DNA of 64,000 nt, taken from the NCBI GenBank assembly GCA_016219015.1, contig JACRCL010000016.1, positions 1-64,000 on the forward strand, given 5' to 3'. The notes below the pieces were generated by a model. That model had not been told where the DNA came from and ran no database searches. It saw only the letters and a program-made list of their open reading frames with translations. This DNA comes from Deltaproteobacteria bacterium (GTDB taxonomy: Bacteria > Desulfobacterota > GWC2-55-46). A program made the position numbers and the translations under genes. Below, piece by piece: positions 52,935 through 61,121 of the stretch (position 1 is the stretch's first letter; the number at the start of each line of letters is the position of its first letter).

Positions 52935-55900
52935 ATGGATTCCTTAACTACATTTAATAATTTTTTATCAGATACTGAGCTTGATTGCGATAAAGGACTT
53001 CTTCGTATTAATGATATCGCAAAGTATTCAGCTCGTGAAACCCATTTTTTAACATGGGGACAACAAAAAATTGGTTCAGAGGCTGTATTTGTACAGTACA
53101 CGCCACAGCTAGGGTCTTGTATTCCTCTTATATATTTTAAACTACTTGAAGAGCCGGATCCAAAAAGTATAGCTGAAGCTCATAAATTAGCATGGAATTT
53201 AGGCCAAGCCCCTCTCCTTATGATCGTGCTTCCCGGAGAAATAAGAGCTTATAGTGCGTATGTTAATCCACGAATAAAAAAAGGAACAAATAAATTAGAC
53301 GAAACTGCCGGCCTAATTGAAAAAATCGAATTTGCACAAAAATGGCGAGTCGAGCTTGCTAAGTTCAAGCGTGAAGAACTGCTTTCAGGCAAATTTTGGG
53401 AGCTTCACAAGGCACGTTTTAATCCAAGGACACGTGTAGAAAGAACCCTTTTAGAGAATCTTACAGAAATACGCAAACTACTTCTCAAAAACAACAAGCT
53501 AAGTTCGCCGCTTGTGCATCGACTGTTGGGACGTTCGATATTTATTCAATATCTACAGGATAGGCAAGATACCAACAAAAAAAATGTTTTCCCAGAAAAT
53601 TATTTTGAAAAGTACGTGCCTGGTGCAACATGCTTCAGTGATGTCCTTGGAGATAAAAAAGCAACATATAACCTCTTCAAGGATTTAGAAGAAAAATTCA
53701 ATGGGGATCTTTTTCCTGTTTTAAATAATGAAGAGCGAACAGTTTCTGATGAGGATTTGAAACTGCTTTCTGATTTTCTAACAGGCAAAGCTGAGTTAAG
53801 AACAAGGCAATTAACTCTTTGGCCTTATTATTCTTTCAACGCAATACCAATCGAATTTATAAGCAACTTATACGAATCATTCTTTCACTTGGAAAGTGAC
53901 AAAAACGCCATGGCAAATGAAAACTCAAGAAAGAACAGGGCAGGAACTTATTATACGCCACACAAACTTGTTGAGTTCCTATTGGATGAAGTTTTGCCTT
54001 GGGATGGCACAAATGAAGAGATTAGCATTCTCGATCCTTCTTGCGGTTCAGGAATTTTCCTTGTTGAATCATATCGTAGGTTGGTTGCGAGATGGCGTCA
54101 AAGAAATCAAAACGCAAAGCCCACTGCTGAAGATTTAAAGAAAATACTTACAAAAAATCTTTATGGGGTAGATTCGAACCCTGAGGCAATAAAGGTTGCA
54201 GCTTTTAGTCTTTATCTTACGATGTGCGACTATTTAGAACCAAGATATATTTGGAATCAAGTAAAATTTCCTAAACTGAATGAAACAAATCTATTGGCAA
54301 GCGATTTCTTCGATTTTATAAAAAATGTGCCTTTTAAACAAAAAAAATTCGATATTATAATTGGCAATCCACCTTGGGAAAGCAAAGTCTCGGATTCAGC
54401 CTCAAAATATCTATGTAGTCATTCGCGAACTATAGGTGATGACCAAATTGCTCAAGCTTTCTTATGGGGCGCAGCTGAGTTAAGTGATAAAAACGGCGAA
54501 ATAGTTCTACTCGCACCCAGCAAAGGGCTTTTATTTAATGCTTCGGAACCGAATAAGGAATTTAGAAAAGAACTCTTTTCTTCATTTGAAGTAAAAGCCA
54601 TAATAAATTTTTCAGCGCTTCGCCGCTTACTTTTTCCAACAGCTGCCGGGCCTGCTTCTGCAATTTTCTACAAACCTATTCCTCCTAATAATGAGAAAAA
54701 AATCCTTTATTGTTGTCCAAAGTCATCTAATTCACCAGAAGATAGCTGGCGATTTATTATAGAATCTCAGGATATATCATATATCCCTTTAAAAGTGGCT
54801 AAAGAAAATCAGTATATATGGAAAGCTGCAATGTGGGGAACTCCACGTGATTGGGAATTAATTCAAAAACTAGAAAAGCTACCCAAACTTAGAGATATTT
54901 GTGATTCTCGGGATTGGATTCATAGCGAAGGTTTTATTGTTGGAAATAAAAAAATACAGGCAACGTGGCTGACAAAAAAACCATATGTAACGGCTGATGT
55001 TTTAACACCTTTTGTGGTGGACGAATCTGGATTAACCAAATTAGAAATTGATCGATTCGAAAGACCGCGTACTAACAAAGCCAAAATCTATAAAGGGCCA
55101 CATTTATTGATTTCGCAGACTCCTAAAAAGGAAAAAGGATTTATTGCGGCAATGTTAAGAGACGAAGCTGTTTTTACAGATTCAATTTTAGGTATTTCCG
55201 CACAAGCAGGAGAAGATGCTGATATTCTTGGAACAATTTGTATATTAGTAAATAGCTTTGTATGGACTTATTATGCAATGCTTACTAGCCGGAAATGGTT
55301 AATAGAACGAGACGAGCTTCAAAAAGATGAGTTTATGTCACTTCCTATCCCAGTCAGCGTTTTTGAAGGTAAAATAAAAACTTCCTATTCTGACCTAAAA
55401 AAATTTGCAGATTCAAATAATATAAACATCCTATGGGATAAAATAATTTCTCTGTATGGGTTGACTAAGGATGAGGTATTTTTGATGAAAGATGCCTTGC
55501 AATACAATCTTAGCTATTTTTATGAAAAAGATAGAGCCAATCTCAATCAGATCTCTTCAATGAGTCTCTTAGAATATGGACATAGCTTTTGTAATACTTT
55601 AAATAATTCTTTCAGTAAAAAGAATGCTTTTGCAATCAACATAATATCTGGCGATATGCCTATGATTCTTGCTCACGTAATTTTGGATAAACACAAGCCA
55701 ACCAACCAAGTAACTTTTGAAAATGCGCCTGATAAGCTTATTCAATCATTGAGACAATTAGATAAAATTCTTTTAGAGAAAGAGTCAAGCAGTGTTTATA
55801 TTCGTAGGAATGTTAGAATTTATCACGGAAATAACATATATTTACTTAAGCGTAATCAAGATCGTTTTTGGTCTAGATCCGCTGCTCAGCGTGATGCAGA

Positions 55901-55946
55901 TGAAGTTTATGCAGAGATAATGACTAGCTGGAGAGATAATTTTTGA
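52935..55946 (+). CDS. Eco57I-like N6-adenine DNA methyltransferase of a type II R-M system
   Basis: 1003 residues. The central methyltransferase domain is introduced by NRAGTYYTPHKLVEFLLDEV. SAM motif I is ILDPSCGSGIFLVE (~364-377), and catalytic motif IV is GNPPWES (NPPW at 477-480), diagnostic of gamma-class N6-adenine enzymes of the Eco57I/TaqI type. The C-terminal half (QLTWLTKKPYVTADVLTPFV region onward) is a probable target-recognition domain. The N-terminal ~330 residues could hold a nuclease or adaptor domain, but no motif is clear. The gene is strikingly AT-rich relative to its flanks. It overlaps the nuclease gene by four bases. Confidence 0.82.
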   Translation: MDSLTTFNNFLSDTELDCDKGLLRINDIAKYSARETHFLTWGQQKIGSEAVFVQYTPQLGSCIPLIYFKLLEEPDPKSIAEAHKLAWNLGQAPLLMIVLPGEIRAYSAYVNPRIKKGTNKLDETAGLIEKIEFAQKWRVELAKFKREELLSGKFWELHKARFNPRTRVERTLLENLTEIRKLLLKNNKLSSPLVHRLLGRSIFIQYLQDRQDTNKKNVFPENYFEKYVPGATCFSDVLGDKKATYNLFKDLEEKFNGDLFPVLNNEERTVSDEDLKLLSDFLTGKAELRTRQLTLWPYYSFNAIPIEFISNLYESFFHLESDKNAMANENSRKNRAGTYYTPHKLVEFLLDEVLPWDGTNEEISILDPSCGSGIFLVESYRRLVARWRQRNQNAKPTAEDLKKILTKNLYGVDSNPEAIKVAAFSLYLTMCDYLEPRYIWNQVKFPKLNETNLLASDFFDFIKNVPFKQKKFDIIIGNPPWESKVSDSASKYLCSHSRTIGDDQIAQAFLWGAAELSDKNGEIVLLAPSKGLLFNASEPNKEFRKELFSSFEVKAIINFSALRRLLFPTAAGPASAIFYKPIPPNNEKKILYCCPKSSNSPEDSWRFIIESQDISYIPLKVAKENQYIWKAAMWGTPRDWELIQKLEKLPKLRDICDSRDWIHSEGFIVGNKKIQATWLTKKPYVTADVLTPFVVDESGLTKLEIDRFERPRTNKAKIYKGPHLLISQTPKKEKGFIAAMLRDEAVFTDSILGISAQAGEDADILGTICILVNSFVWTYYAMLTSRKWLIERDELQKDEFMSLPIPVSVFEGKIKTSYSDLKKFADSNNINILWDKIISLYGLTKDEVFLMKDALQYNLSYFYEKDRANLNQISSMSLLEYGHSFCNTLNNSFSKKNAFAINIISGDMPMILAHVILDKHKPTNQVTFENAPDKLIQSLRQLDKILLEKESSSVYIRRNVRIYHGNNIYLLKRNQDRFWSRSAAQRDADEVYAEIMTSWRDNF

Positions 55947-56521
55947 GTCTTTCTGATTTATCAAAAAGACAGCATGCGCCTGACCTGGCGAAGCAACTTG
56001 GAGCCGATGGTATAAGGTGTTTATTAAAATTGATGTGTGAAGCATATCATGAATTGCTTGCTAGCGGTTTTGTACAGAAAGATACCCCGGAAAATACAAT
56101 AAATGAACAATGGAGTGCTTATATTATTATGAAGTGGCGCCAAAATCAGTCTATCTCTGTTATCCCAATCCCTCAAAAAGAGGACCTTACGCGTGGGAAA
56201 AAAGGTAAGCGTTCACCAACTATCGATTTTTGTTTTCGTGCCGAGCTTTATCCGGAATCATATTTTGGGGCCGAGTGCAAATTATTAGATGAAGGGAACA
56301 AAAAACATATACACGAATACTTAAGTGATAAAAATGGTATCGGCAGATATCTAGATGGTAGATATGGCGCTAAAAGTAGCGCAGGCGCAATGGTTGGGTA
56401 TATTAGAGTTGGAAAATCTACAAATGTTATAAAAGACCTGTCAGGAAAAATTTCTACACTATCGGGCAAGCCTCGTAATGGTAAAAGAAAAGCCTGTAGG
56501 AACTTTTTCCGAATTATATAA
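55943..56521 (+). CDS. PD-(D/E)XK restriction endonuclease, probably frameshifted
   Basis: 192 residues as read. The catalytic core shows TIDFCF (D95) and FGAECK (E111, K113), the PD-(D/E)XK arrangement, and the partner is the methyltransferase it overlaps by four bases (TTGAG start in its stop). The last ~20 residues (KPRNGKRKACRNFFRII) look unnatural. The next frame stays open from 56433 to 56597 and ends ASLVMVKEKPVGTFSELYKS, then SHGRSFGLSPFKIYHLFYAF, which looks like the true C-terminus. A one-base shift between about 56440 and 56490 is therefore likely, from inactivation or a sequencing error. Confidence 0.7.
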   Translation: MSLSDLSKRQHAPDLAKQLGADGIRCLLKLMCEAYHELLASGFVQKDTPENTINEQWSAYIIMKWRQNQSISVIPIPQKEDLTRGKKGKRSPTIDFCFRAELYPESYFGAECKLLDEGNKKHIHEYLSDKNGIGRYLDGRYGAKSSAGAMVGYIRVGKSTNVIKDLSGKISTLSGKPRNGKRKACRNFFRII

Positions 56522-56709
56522 ATCTTCTCACGGTCGAAGTTTTGGATTATCTCCTTTTAAAATTTATCACCTATTCTATGCTTTTAATTTATCATAAAAA
56601 TGATCTACAGGAAGAGGTAACGCAATTAATAATCAATTTCTAAAAATTTAATTTAAAGTTCGGCGGGACGCAAACGGGCCTTGGGGGATTTCCGGCAAAG
56701 GATATCGGT

Positions 56710-58251
56710 ATGAAACAAAGGGAGCAGTGGGGCTCCAGGATAGGGCTCATACTCGCGATGGCGGGCAACGCCATAGGGCTCGGCAATTTCCTGAGGTTCC
56801 CGGTCCAGGCCGCCCAGAACGGCGGCGGGGCCTTCATGATACCGTACTTCATATCGCTCGTGATACTCGGGATACCGCTCATGTGGGTCGAGTGGGGCAT
56901 AGGGCGCTACGGCGGGAAGCTCGGCCACGGCACGGCTCCGGGCATGTTCGACGCCCTGTGGAAGAACAGGGCGGCCAAATACATCGGCATCTTAGGGATA
57001 TTCCTCCCGCTTGTCGTCACCATCTATTACACCTACGTCTGCTCGTGGACCCTCGCCTTCAGCGTATTTTCGATAATCGGCTCTTACCCGAAGCCGCCCC
57101 TGTCCGGGACTATTTCCGCCATGGAATATTTAAAGCCCTACCAGAGCTACCTCTATGACTTCATAGGCGCGTCGTCTGGCGGAGCCTTTCTTACGCCCGA
57201 GCCGGTGGCGTACGTCTTTTTCGTAGTTACGCTTATCCTCGCGTTCTGGATACTCGGCAAGGGTGTCTCCGCCGGGATAGAGGTCTTGAACAAGCTCGCC
57301 ATACCGGCCCTGTTCGTAATGGGACTCATATTGTTCATAAAGGTCCTTACGCTCACCTCCCCGACAAATTCGGAATACACGGTTACGAAGGGGCTCGCAT
57401 TCCTCTGGGAGCCCGACTTCAGCGGGCTCCTGAGCAGCAAGGTCTGGCTCGCGGCAGCGGGGCAGATATTCTTCACCTTATCTTTGGGCCTCGGGGCCAT
57501 CCTTACTTACGCAAGCTACGTAAAGCCCGACGAGGACATAGCGCTCGACGGCCTTTCCACCGCGAGCCTCAACGAGTTCGCGGAGGTCGTCTTCGGCTCG
57601 ACGATAGCGATAACCTCGGCCGTCGTCTTCTTCGGCCCTACGGGGGCCGGCGAGATTGCCAAAGGCGGTGCCTTCAAGCTCGGCTTCATAAGCATGCCCG
57701 CCATATTCACCCACATAGGCGGGGGGCAGTTCTTCGGGTTTCTCTGGTTCCTGCTGTTGTTCTTCGCGGGCATAACGTCGGTCGTAGCCCTCGCCCAGCC
57801 GGTCATAGCCTTTTTAGAGGACGAGTTCGGGTGGGAGAGGAAGAGGTCGGTCGTCATCATGGGCGCGATATGCTTCCTTTCGGCGCACCTGCCGATATTC
57901 CTGAGCGGCAGCCTCGACGAGATGGACTTCTGGGCAGGGACCTTCGGGCTCGTGATACTCGCCCTCTTCGAGATGATTATATTTTTCTGGATATTCGGGG
58001 CCGAGAAGGCCTGGGAGGAGATAAACAGGGGCGCGAGGATAAGGATACCCCGGATATTCTTCTATATAATGAAGTACGTGACGCCCGCCTTCATCTCCGT
58101 AATACTCATCGCCTGGGGGTACCAGCAGCTCCCTGAGGTTATCTCAAAGGGCGACGGCGGGGCCTGGGCCACCAGGGTCTTCCTCCTCCTTCTCCTGGCG
58201 GTCAATATCGCCGCCGTGGAGCTTATCTGGAAAAAAAGGAGGCAGCAGTGA
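56710..58251 (+). CDS. Sodium-dependent neurotransmitter/amino-acid symporter (NSS/SNF family)
   Basis: 513 residues with about 11-12 membrane segments. The N-terminal WGSRIGLILAMAGNAIGLGN, continuing into FLRFP, is the unwound TM1 sodium/substrate site of LeuT-like transporters. GGGAFMIPYFISLVILGIPL is TM2. It imports an amino acid with Na+. Its stop overlaps the GTG of a 31-residue MetS-type subunit, an arrangement known for methionine/alanine importers of this family, so those amino acids are plausible substrates. Confidence 0.9.
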   Translation: MKQREQWGSRIGLILAMAGNAIGLGNFLRFPVQAAQNGGGAFMIPYFISLVILGIPLMWVEWGIGRYGGKLGHGTAPGMFDALWKNRAAKYIGILGIFLPLVVTIYYTYVCSWTLAFSVFSIIGSYPKPPLSGTISAMEYLKPYQSYLYDFIGASSGGAFLTPEPVAYVFFVVTLILAFWILGKGVSAGIEVLNKLAIPALFVMGLILFIKVLTLTSPTNSEYTVTKGLAFLWEPDFSGLLSSKVWLAAAGQIFFTLSLGLGAILTYASYVKPDEDIALDGLSTASLNEFAEVVFGSTIAITSAVVFFGPTGAGEIAKGGAFKLGFISMPAIFTHIGGGQFFGFLWFLLLFFAGITSVVALAQPVIAFLEDEFGWERKRSVVIMGAICFLSAHLPIFLSGSLDEMDFWAGTFGLVILALFEMIIFFWIFGAEKAWEEINRGARIRIPRIFFYIMKYVTPAFISVILIAWGYQQLPEVISKGDGGAWATRVFLLLLLAVNIAAVELIWKKRRQQ

Positions 58252-58343
58252 GCGTTGCCGGCTGGCTCTTCCTTTCGATATCATGGGGGATAGTCGCGGG
58301 GTTCGTCGTCTACTGCTTCTACAGGGTATTCCTTAAGGAATAG
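58248..58343 (+). CDS. MetS-type small subunit of the NSS transporter
   Basis: A 31-residue membrane peptide, GTG start within the transporter stop (GTGA overlap). It reads WLFLSISWGIVAGFVVYCFY in the middle, one transmembrane helix, with a short basic end FLKE. Small single-helix subunits of this kind (MetS) accompany MetP-like NSS importers and are needed for their activity in Corynebacterium. It is easily missed because of its size. Confidence 0.75.
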   Translation: MSVAGWLFLSISWGIVAGFVVYCFYRVFLKE

Positions 58344-58353
58344 GCCCTTCGCC

Positions 58354-58881
58354 TCACCCGCCGTGCGTCTCAAGCCTCCGGAGCCTTTTGAGCGCCTTTT
58401 TCTTCCTGTGCCTTATGACGGCCCTTTTAACAAGGTAATACGCCGCCCCGGTAAAGACGGCTGATACGAGGACGTTGCCGACCATATAGACCAAAGAGGC
58501 CCGCTCCGCGCCCATAAGCACCCCTTCGGTCTTCAGCCGCTCGAGGATCGTCCGGCTGTCCTCGCGCATTATGAAGCTCCCTACGAAGATGCTGAGCGTC
58601 CAGAAAAACGGCGACGTGAGCGGGTTTACGATGAAGCTGCCGAGCACCGCCGCCGCCTTGTTCGCCTTCAGCACAAAGGCCGCACCGAGCGATAATAGCG
58701 TGCCCAGGCCGAACGTCGGGAGCACGCCCATCAGCACGCCTATGGCCGCTCCCCTGGCTATCCTGCCGGGCGGGTCGTCGATGCGGATTATCTTCAGGTA
58801 GATAAGCCGGGCCCGCCTTTTGATCTTCGTGAGGGGGTGCCTTTTATTGTTGTTTTTTTTATTATAGTTATTTTGGGGCAT
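58354..58881 (-). CDS. DUF2062 membrane protein
   Basis: About 175 residues. Basic N-terminus, then IDDPPGRIARGAAIGVLMGV and LPTFGLGTLLSLGAAFVLKA, NPLTSPFFWTLSIFVGS and a C-terminal hydrophobic segment with a very basic tail. This is the DUF2062 family, small inner-membrane proteins of unknown function often near glycosyltransferases. The ATG at 58881 is preferred over a TTG at 58914. It is convergent with the transporter pair. Between this gene and 59057 there is only the promoter noted below. Confidence 0.8.
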   Translation of the reverse strand: MPQNNYNKKNNNKRHPLTKIKRRARLIYLKIIRIDDPPGRIARGAAIGVLMGVLPTFGLGTLLSLGAAFVLKANKAAAVLGSFIVNPLTSPFFWTLSIFVGSFIMREDSRTILERLKTEGVLMGAERASLVYMVGNVLVSAVFTGAAYYLVKRAVIRHRKKKALKRLRRLETHGG

Positions 58882-59022
58882 AAAATAGGTTCGATATACG
58901 GCATGCGATTTCAAGGCGGGGATTGTATCCTGTTCCTTTTAAATTATCATAAAGAATTCGGATAAGTCAATCGGGCGCTCGGCAGGTCAATCCGCGCAGT
59001 TTCCGCATTATGCGAAAAGTCA

Positions 59023-59050
59023 TTGCCGTAATGTAATTCTTTGATATATT
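59023..59050 (+). promoter_or_regulatory. Promoter of the Cys/His-rich secreted protein gene
   Basis: TTGCCG (59023-59028), 16-bp spacer, TATATT (59045-59050). The expected transcription start falls on or next to the GTG at 59057, and no ribosome-binding site is seen. This would be a second leaderless transcript in the window. Confidence 0.5.
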
Positions 59051-59056
59051 TACACC

Positions 59057-59479
59057 GTGAGGACGGTAGCCCTTCTGCTCGTATTGGCCCTTTTCAGCCC
59101 TGTTTTAAGGCCGCTTGCCAACGCCTTCTCAGGCGGAAAGGCCGGGGTCTGCGCGCTTTCGAGCCGCCACGATTGCAGGCACGGCAAGTCATGCAAACTC
59201 AAAGACGCTTCAGCCAAAAAGGTATGCGGCCTTCACGGCCAACACGGCAATGGCCATAAGAACGGCCAAAAATGCGGCGCCTTCTTCGAGTGCGGTGGAA
59301 AGGACGACCCCCTCGACATGACAGCGGGGGCGGAGATGCCCTTTCTCGTTGATATGGCGACACCCCTGACACTTCAGACCTTCGAGCCCCTTCTTGAAAA
59401 GGGGCCGGTTACCTATGATAGCGTTTTCCTCAAGACCCCGGATAAGCCTCCCGCCGCAACCTCCCAGTTAAAGTCCTGA
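59057..59479 (+). CDS. Secreted Cys/His-rich protein, putative metal binder
   Basis: 140 residues from a GTG. A signal peptide (RTVALLLVLALFSPVLRPLANA) would be cleaved near residue 23; only part is quoted here. The mature N-terminus has six or so cysteines interleaved with histidines (CALSSRHDCRHGKSC, CGLHGQHGNGHKNGQKC, FFECGG), followed by a plain C-terminal half. The composition suggests periplasmic metal binding. No family is recognised. It precedes a barrel protein with a CDYC motif and a TlpA thioredoxin on the same strand, suggesting a joint metal or thiol function (inference). Confidence 0.55.
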   Translation: MRTVALLLVLALFSPVLRPLANAFSGGKAGVCALSSRHDCRHGKSCKLKDASAKKVCGLHGQHGNGHKNGQKCGAFFECGGKDDPLDMTAGAEMPFLVDMATPLTLQTFEPLLEKGPVTYDSVFLKTPDKPPAATSQLKS

Positions 59480-59485
59480 TACGCC

Positions 59486-59517
59486 CGCCTGCCCGGAAGC
59501 AGCATCTCCGGCAGGCG
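59486..59517 (+). terminator. Hairpin between the metal-binder and barrel genes
   Basis: Stem CGCCTGCCCGGA / TCCGGCAGGCG with one bulge and a 9-nt loop, without a T-tract. It may attenuate or stabilise the polycistronic message rather than end it. Confidence 0.4.
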
Positions 59518-59548
59518 CGGTCAAAAAATCTATTCCGGAGGCTATCCA

Positions 59549-60523
59549 GTGAACAAGCACATCCTTGCTGCCCTGCTGGCGATAGGGTTTCTATTGCCTT
59601 TTTCAGGCGAGAGTATCGCCTGCGATTACTGCCTGCTGTCGCAGGGCATCTCCCCGCTTGAGACCATCAAAGGCTCTGGCATAAAAATAAATGAAAGGTA
59701 TACCCGGCTTACGAAACCGTACAAGGGGACCGAAAGGCTCCACCTCGACGCTGGCGCAAAGGAAGAGTACTGGACGACCGAGTTGACGGGCTTCTACGGG
59801 GTCACCGAAGACATTACAGTCCTCGGCGTCGTACCGCTTCGGAAAACAAAGGTGGACGGGCACCTCCATGTCCATGCCGACGGCACGCCTGAGGTCCATA
59901 CCGACGTGACGGGCACGGAGTTCGGGCTCGGCGATATCGCGCTCATCGGGCGGTACGCGTTTTTCAAAAAACATACGCTCGATTCGACCACTACCATCGC
60001 CGGGCTCTTCGGCGTGAAGCTCCCCACGGGAAAGACGAGCGGCAAGACGGACGACGGGGCCGAGTTCCTTGACGCGCACCAGCAGCTCGGCACAGGCTCG
60101 ACGGACTTTATATTGGGTATATCCGCAAACCGCGCCAAAGATAGGCTTACCCTTTCGGCCAACCTCCTCGGCACCGTGACCACAGTTGGCAGGGCAGGGG
60201 ACAGGACGCACAGGTTCGGCGATATGCTCAATTACGACCTGACGGCCAAGTACAGGGTCTACCCAACGTCCCTGGCACAGGGCCCGCAGGTCTTCGTGGC
60301 CCTGGGCCTTAACGGTGAGCTGAGGCAGAGGGAGAAGGAGGATAACGTCGAGGTCGCTGATTCGGGAGGTCATACAATCTACCTCTCCCCCGGCATTCAG
60401 GTGGCGGCCGCCGAGCACTGGGTCTTTGAGCTCACTTACCAGCAGGCAATCTACCATAACCTTTACGGAGCGCAGCTCGGGGAGGACTATAAGGCTTCGG
60501 GAGGGGTGACGTATCTTTTTTAG
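59549..60523 (+). CDS. Outer-membrane beta-barrel-like protein
   Basis: 324 residues, GTG start after CCGGAGG. A signal peptide (ILAALLAIGFLLPFSGESIA) is followed by a mature start CDYCLLSQGISPLET, so a CxxC sits at the N-terminus. The rest is an alternating amphipathic pattern (TELTGFYGVTEDITVLGVVP, FGLGDIALIGRYAFF, KLPTGKTSGK) ending in an aromatic residue (VTYLF), as in transporter-like outer-membrane barrels. HLHVHADGTPEVH in a loop is His-rich. An aromatic- or metal-compound porin role is only a guess. Confidence 0.7.
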   Translation: MNKHILAALLAIGFLLPFSGESIACDYCLLSQGISPLETIKGSGIKINERYTRLTKPYKGTERLHLDAGAKEEYWTTELTGFYGVTEDITVLGVVPLRKTKVDGHLHVHADGTPEVHTDVTGTEFGLGDIALIGRYAFFKKHTLDSTTTIAGLFGVKLPTGKTSGKTDDGAEFLDAHQQLGTGSTDFILGISANRAKDRLTLSANLLGTVTTVGRAGDRTHRFGDMLNYDLTAKYRVYPTSLAQGPQVFVALGLNGELRQREKEDNVEVADSGGHTIYLSPGIQVAAAEHWVFELTYQQAIYHNLYGAQLGEDYKASGGVTYLF

Positions 60524-60544
60524 GAACACTTTAAAATCCTTAAA

Positions 60545-60566
60545 GCCCCTCCCTAACGGGAGGGGC
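60545..60566 (+). terminator. Short hairpin before the TlpA gene
   Basis: A perfect 9-bp stem, GCCCCTCCC/GGGAGGGGC, with loop TAAC, 14 bases before the start codon and just before GGAGG. With no T-tract it may be an intercistronic structure. Confidence 0.45.
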
Positions 60567-60580
60567 AAAAGGAGGCCCTT

Positions 60581-61120
60581 ATGGGTTTCAAGGTACTGAT
60601 ACCGGTATTTTTGGTTTTCTTGTTTTTTACGCCCTCCTGGGCGCTCGATAAAAAGGCGCTTAAGGAGGCCGGGGTACAGGAGCTGAGTGAGGAGGCCCCG
60701 GACTTTATTCTTGTCGATAAAGACGGGCAGAGCGTAAGCCTCAAGGGGCTTAAAGGCCGTGCCGTATTGCTCCATGTATGGGCGACGTGGTGCAAGCCCT
60801 GCAAGGAAGAGTTCCCGCTCCTTGACAAGCTCTACCGGGAGTTCAACGGCAAGGGGCTTGTTCTTCTCCCAATCGCCATAGACCCGAAGATCTCGCAGGG
60901 GGAGATAGACTCGTTCGCAAGGTCGCTCGGCGGCAGCTTCCCGGTCTATCTCGCGAACAGGGGCACTATCACCGACAGATACTGGACATGGGGCGTGCCA
61001 GTCACTTATTTTATCGACAAGAAGGGCAGGATAGCGGGCAGGGCCATAGGCCCGAGGGACTGGGGCTCGAAGGAGATTAAAGAGATAATCACGGCGCTTA
61101 TCGGAGAGAAGGCCGGGTAG
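60581..61120 (+). CDS. TlpA-like periplasmic thiol-disulfide oxidoreductase
   Basis: 179 residues. Signal peptide (VLIPVFLVFLFFTPSWA), then a thioredoxin fold with ATWCKPCKEEFP (C71, C74) and cis-proline loop GVPVTYFID. TlpA/ResA proteins reduce cysteines of exported proteins, for instance in cytochrome c or copper-site maturation. Its place after a secreted Cys-rich protein and a barrel with an N-terminal CxxC suggests it maintains their thiols (inference). It is convergent with glycerate kinase, two bases apart. Confidence 0.87.
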   Translation: MGFKVLIPVFLVFLFFTPSWALDKKALKEAGVQELSEEAPDFILVDKDGQSVSLKGLKGRAVLLHVWATWCKPCKEEFPLLDKLYREFNGKGLVLLPIAIDPKISQGEIDSFARSLGGSFPVYLANRGTITDRYWTWGVPVTYFIDKKGRIAGRAIGPRDWGSKEIKEIITALIGEKAG

Positions 61121-61121
61121 G

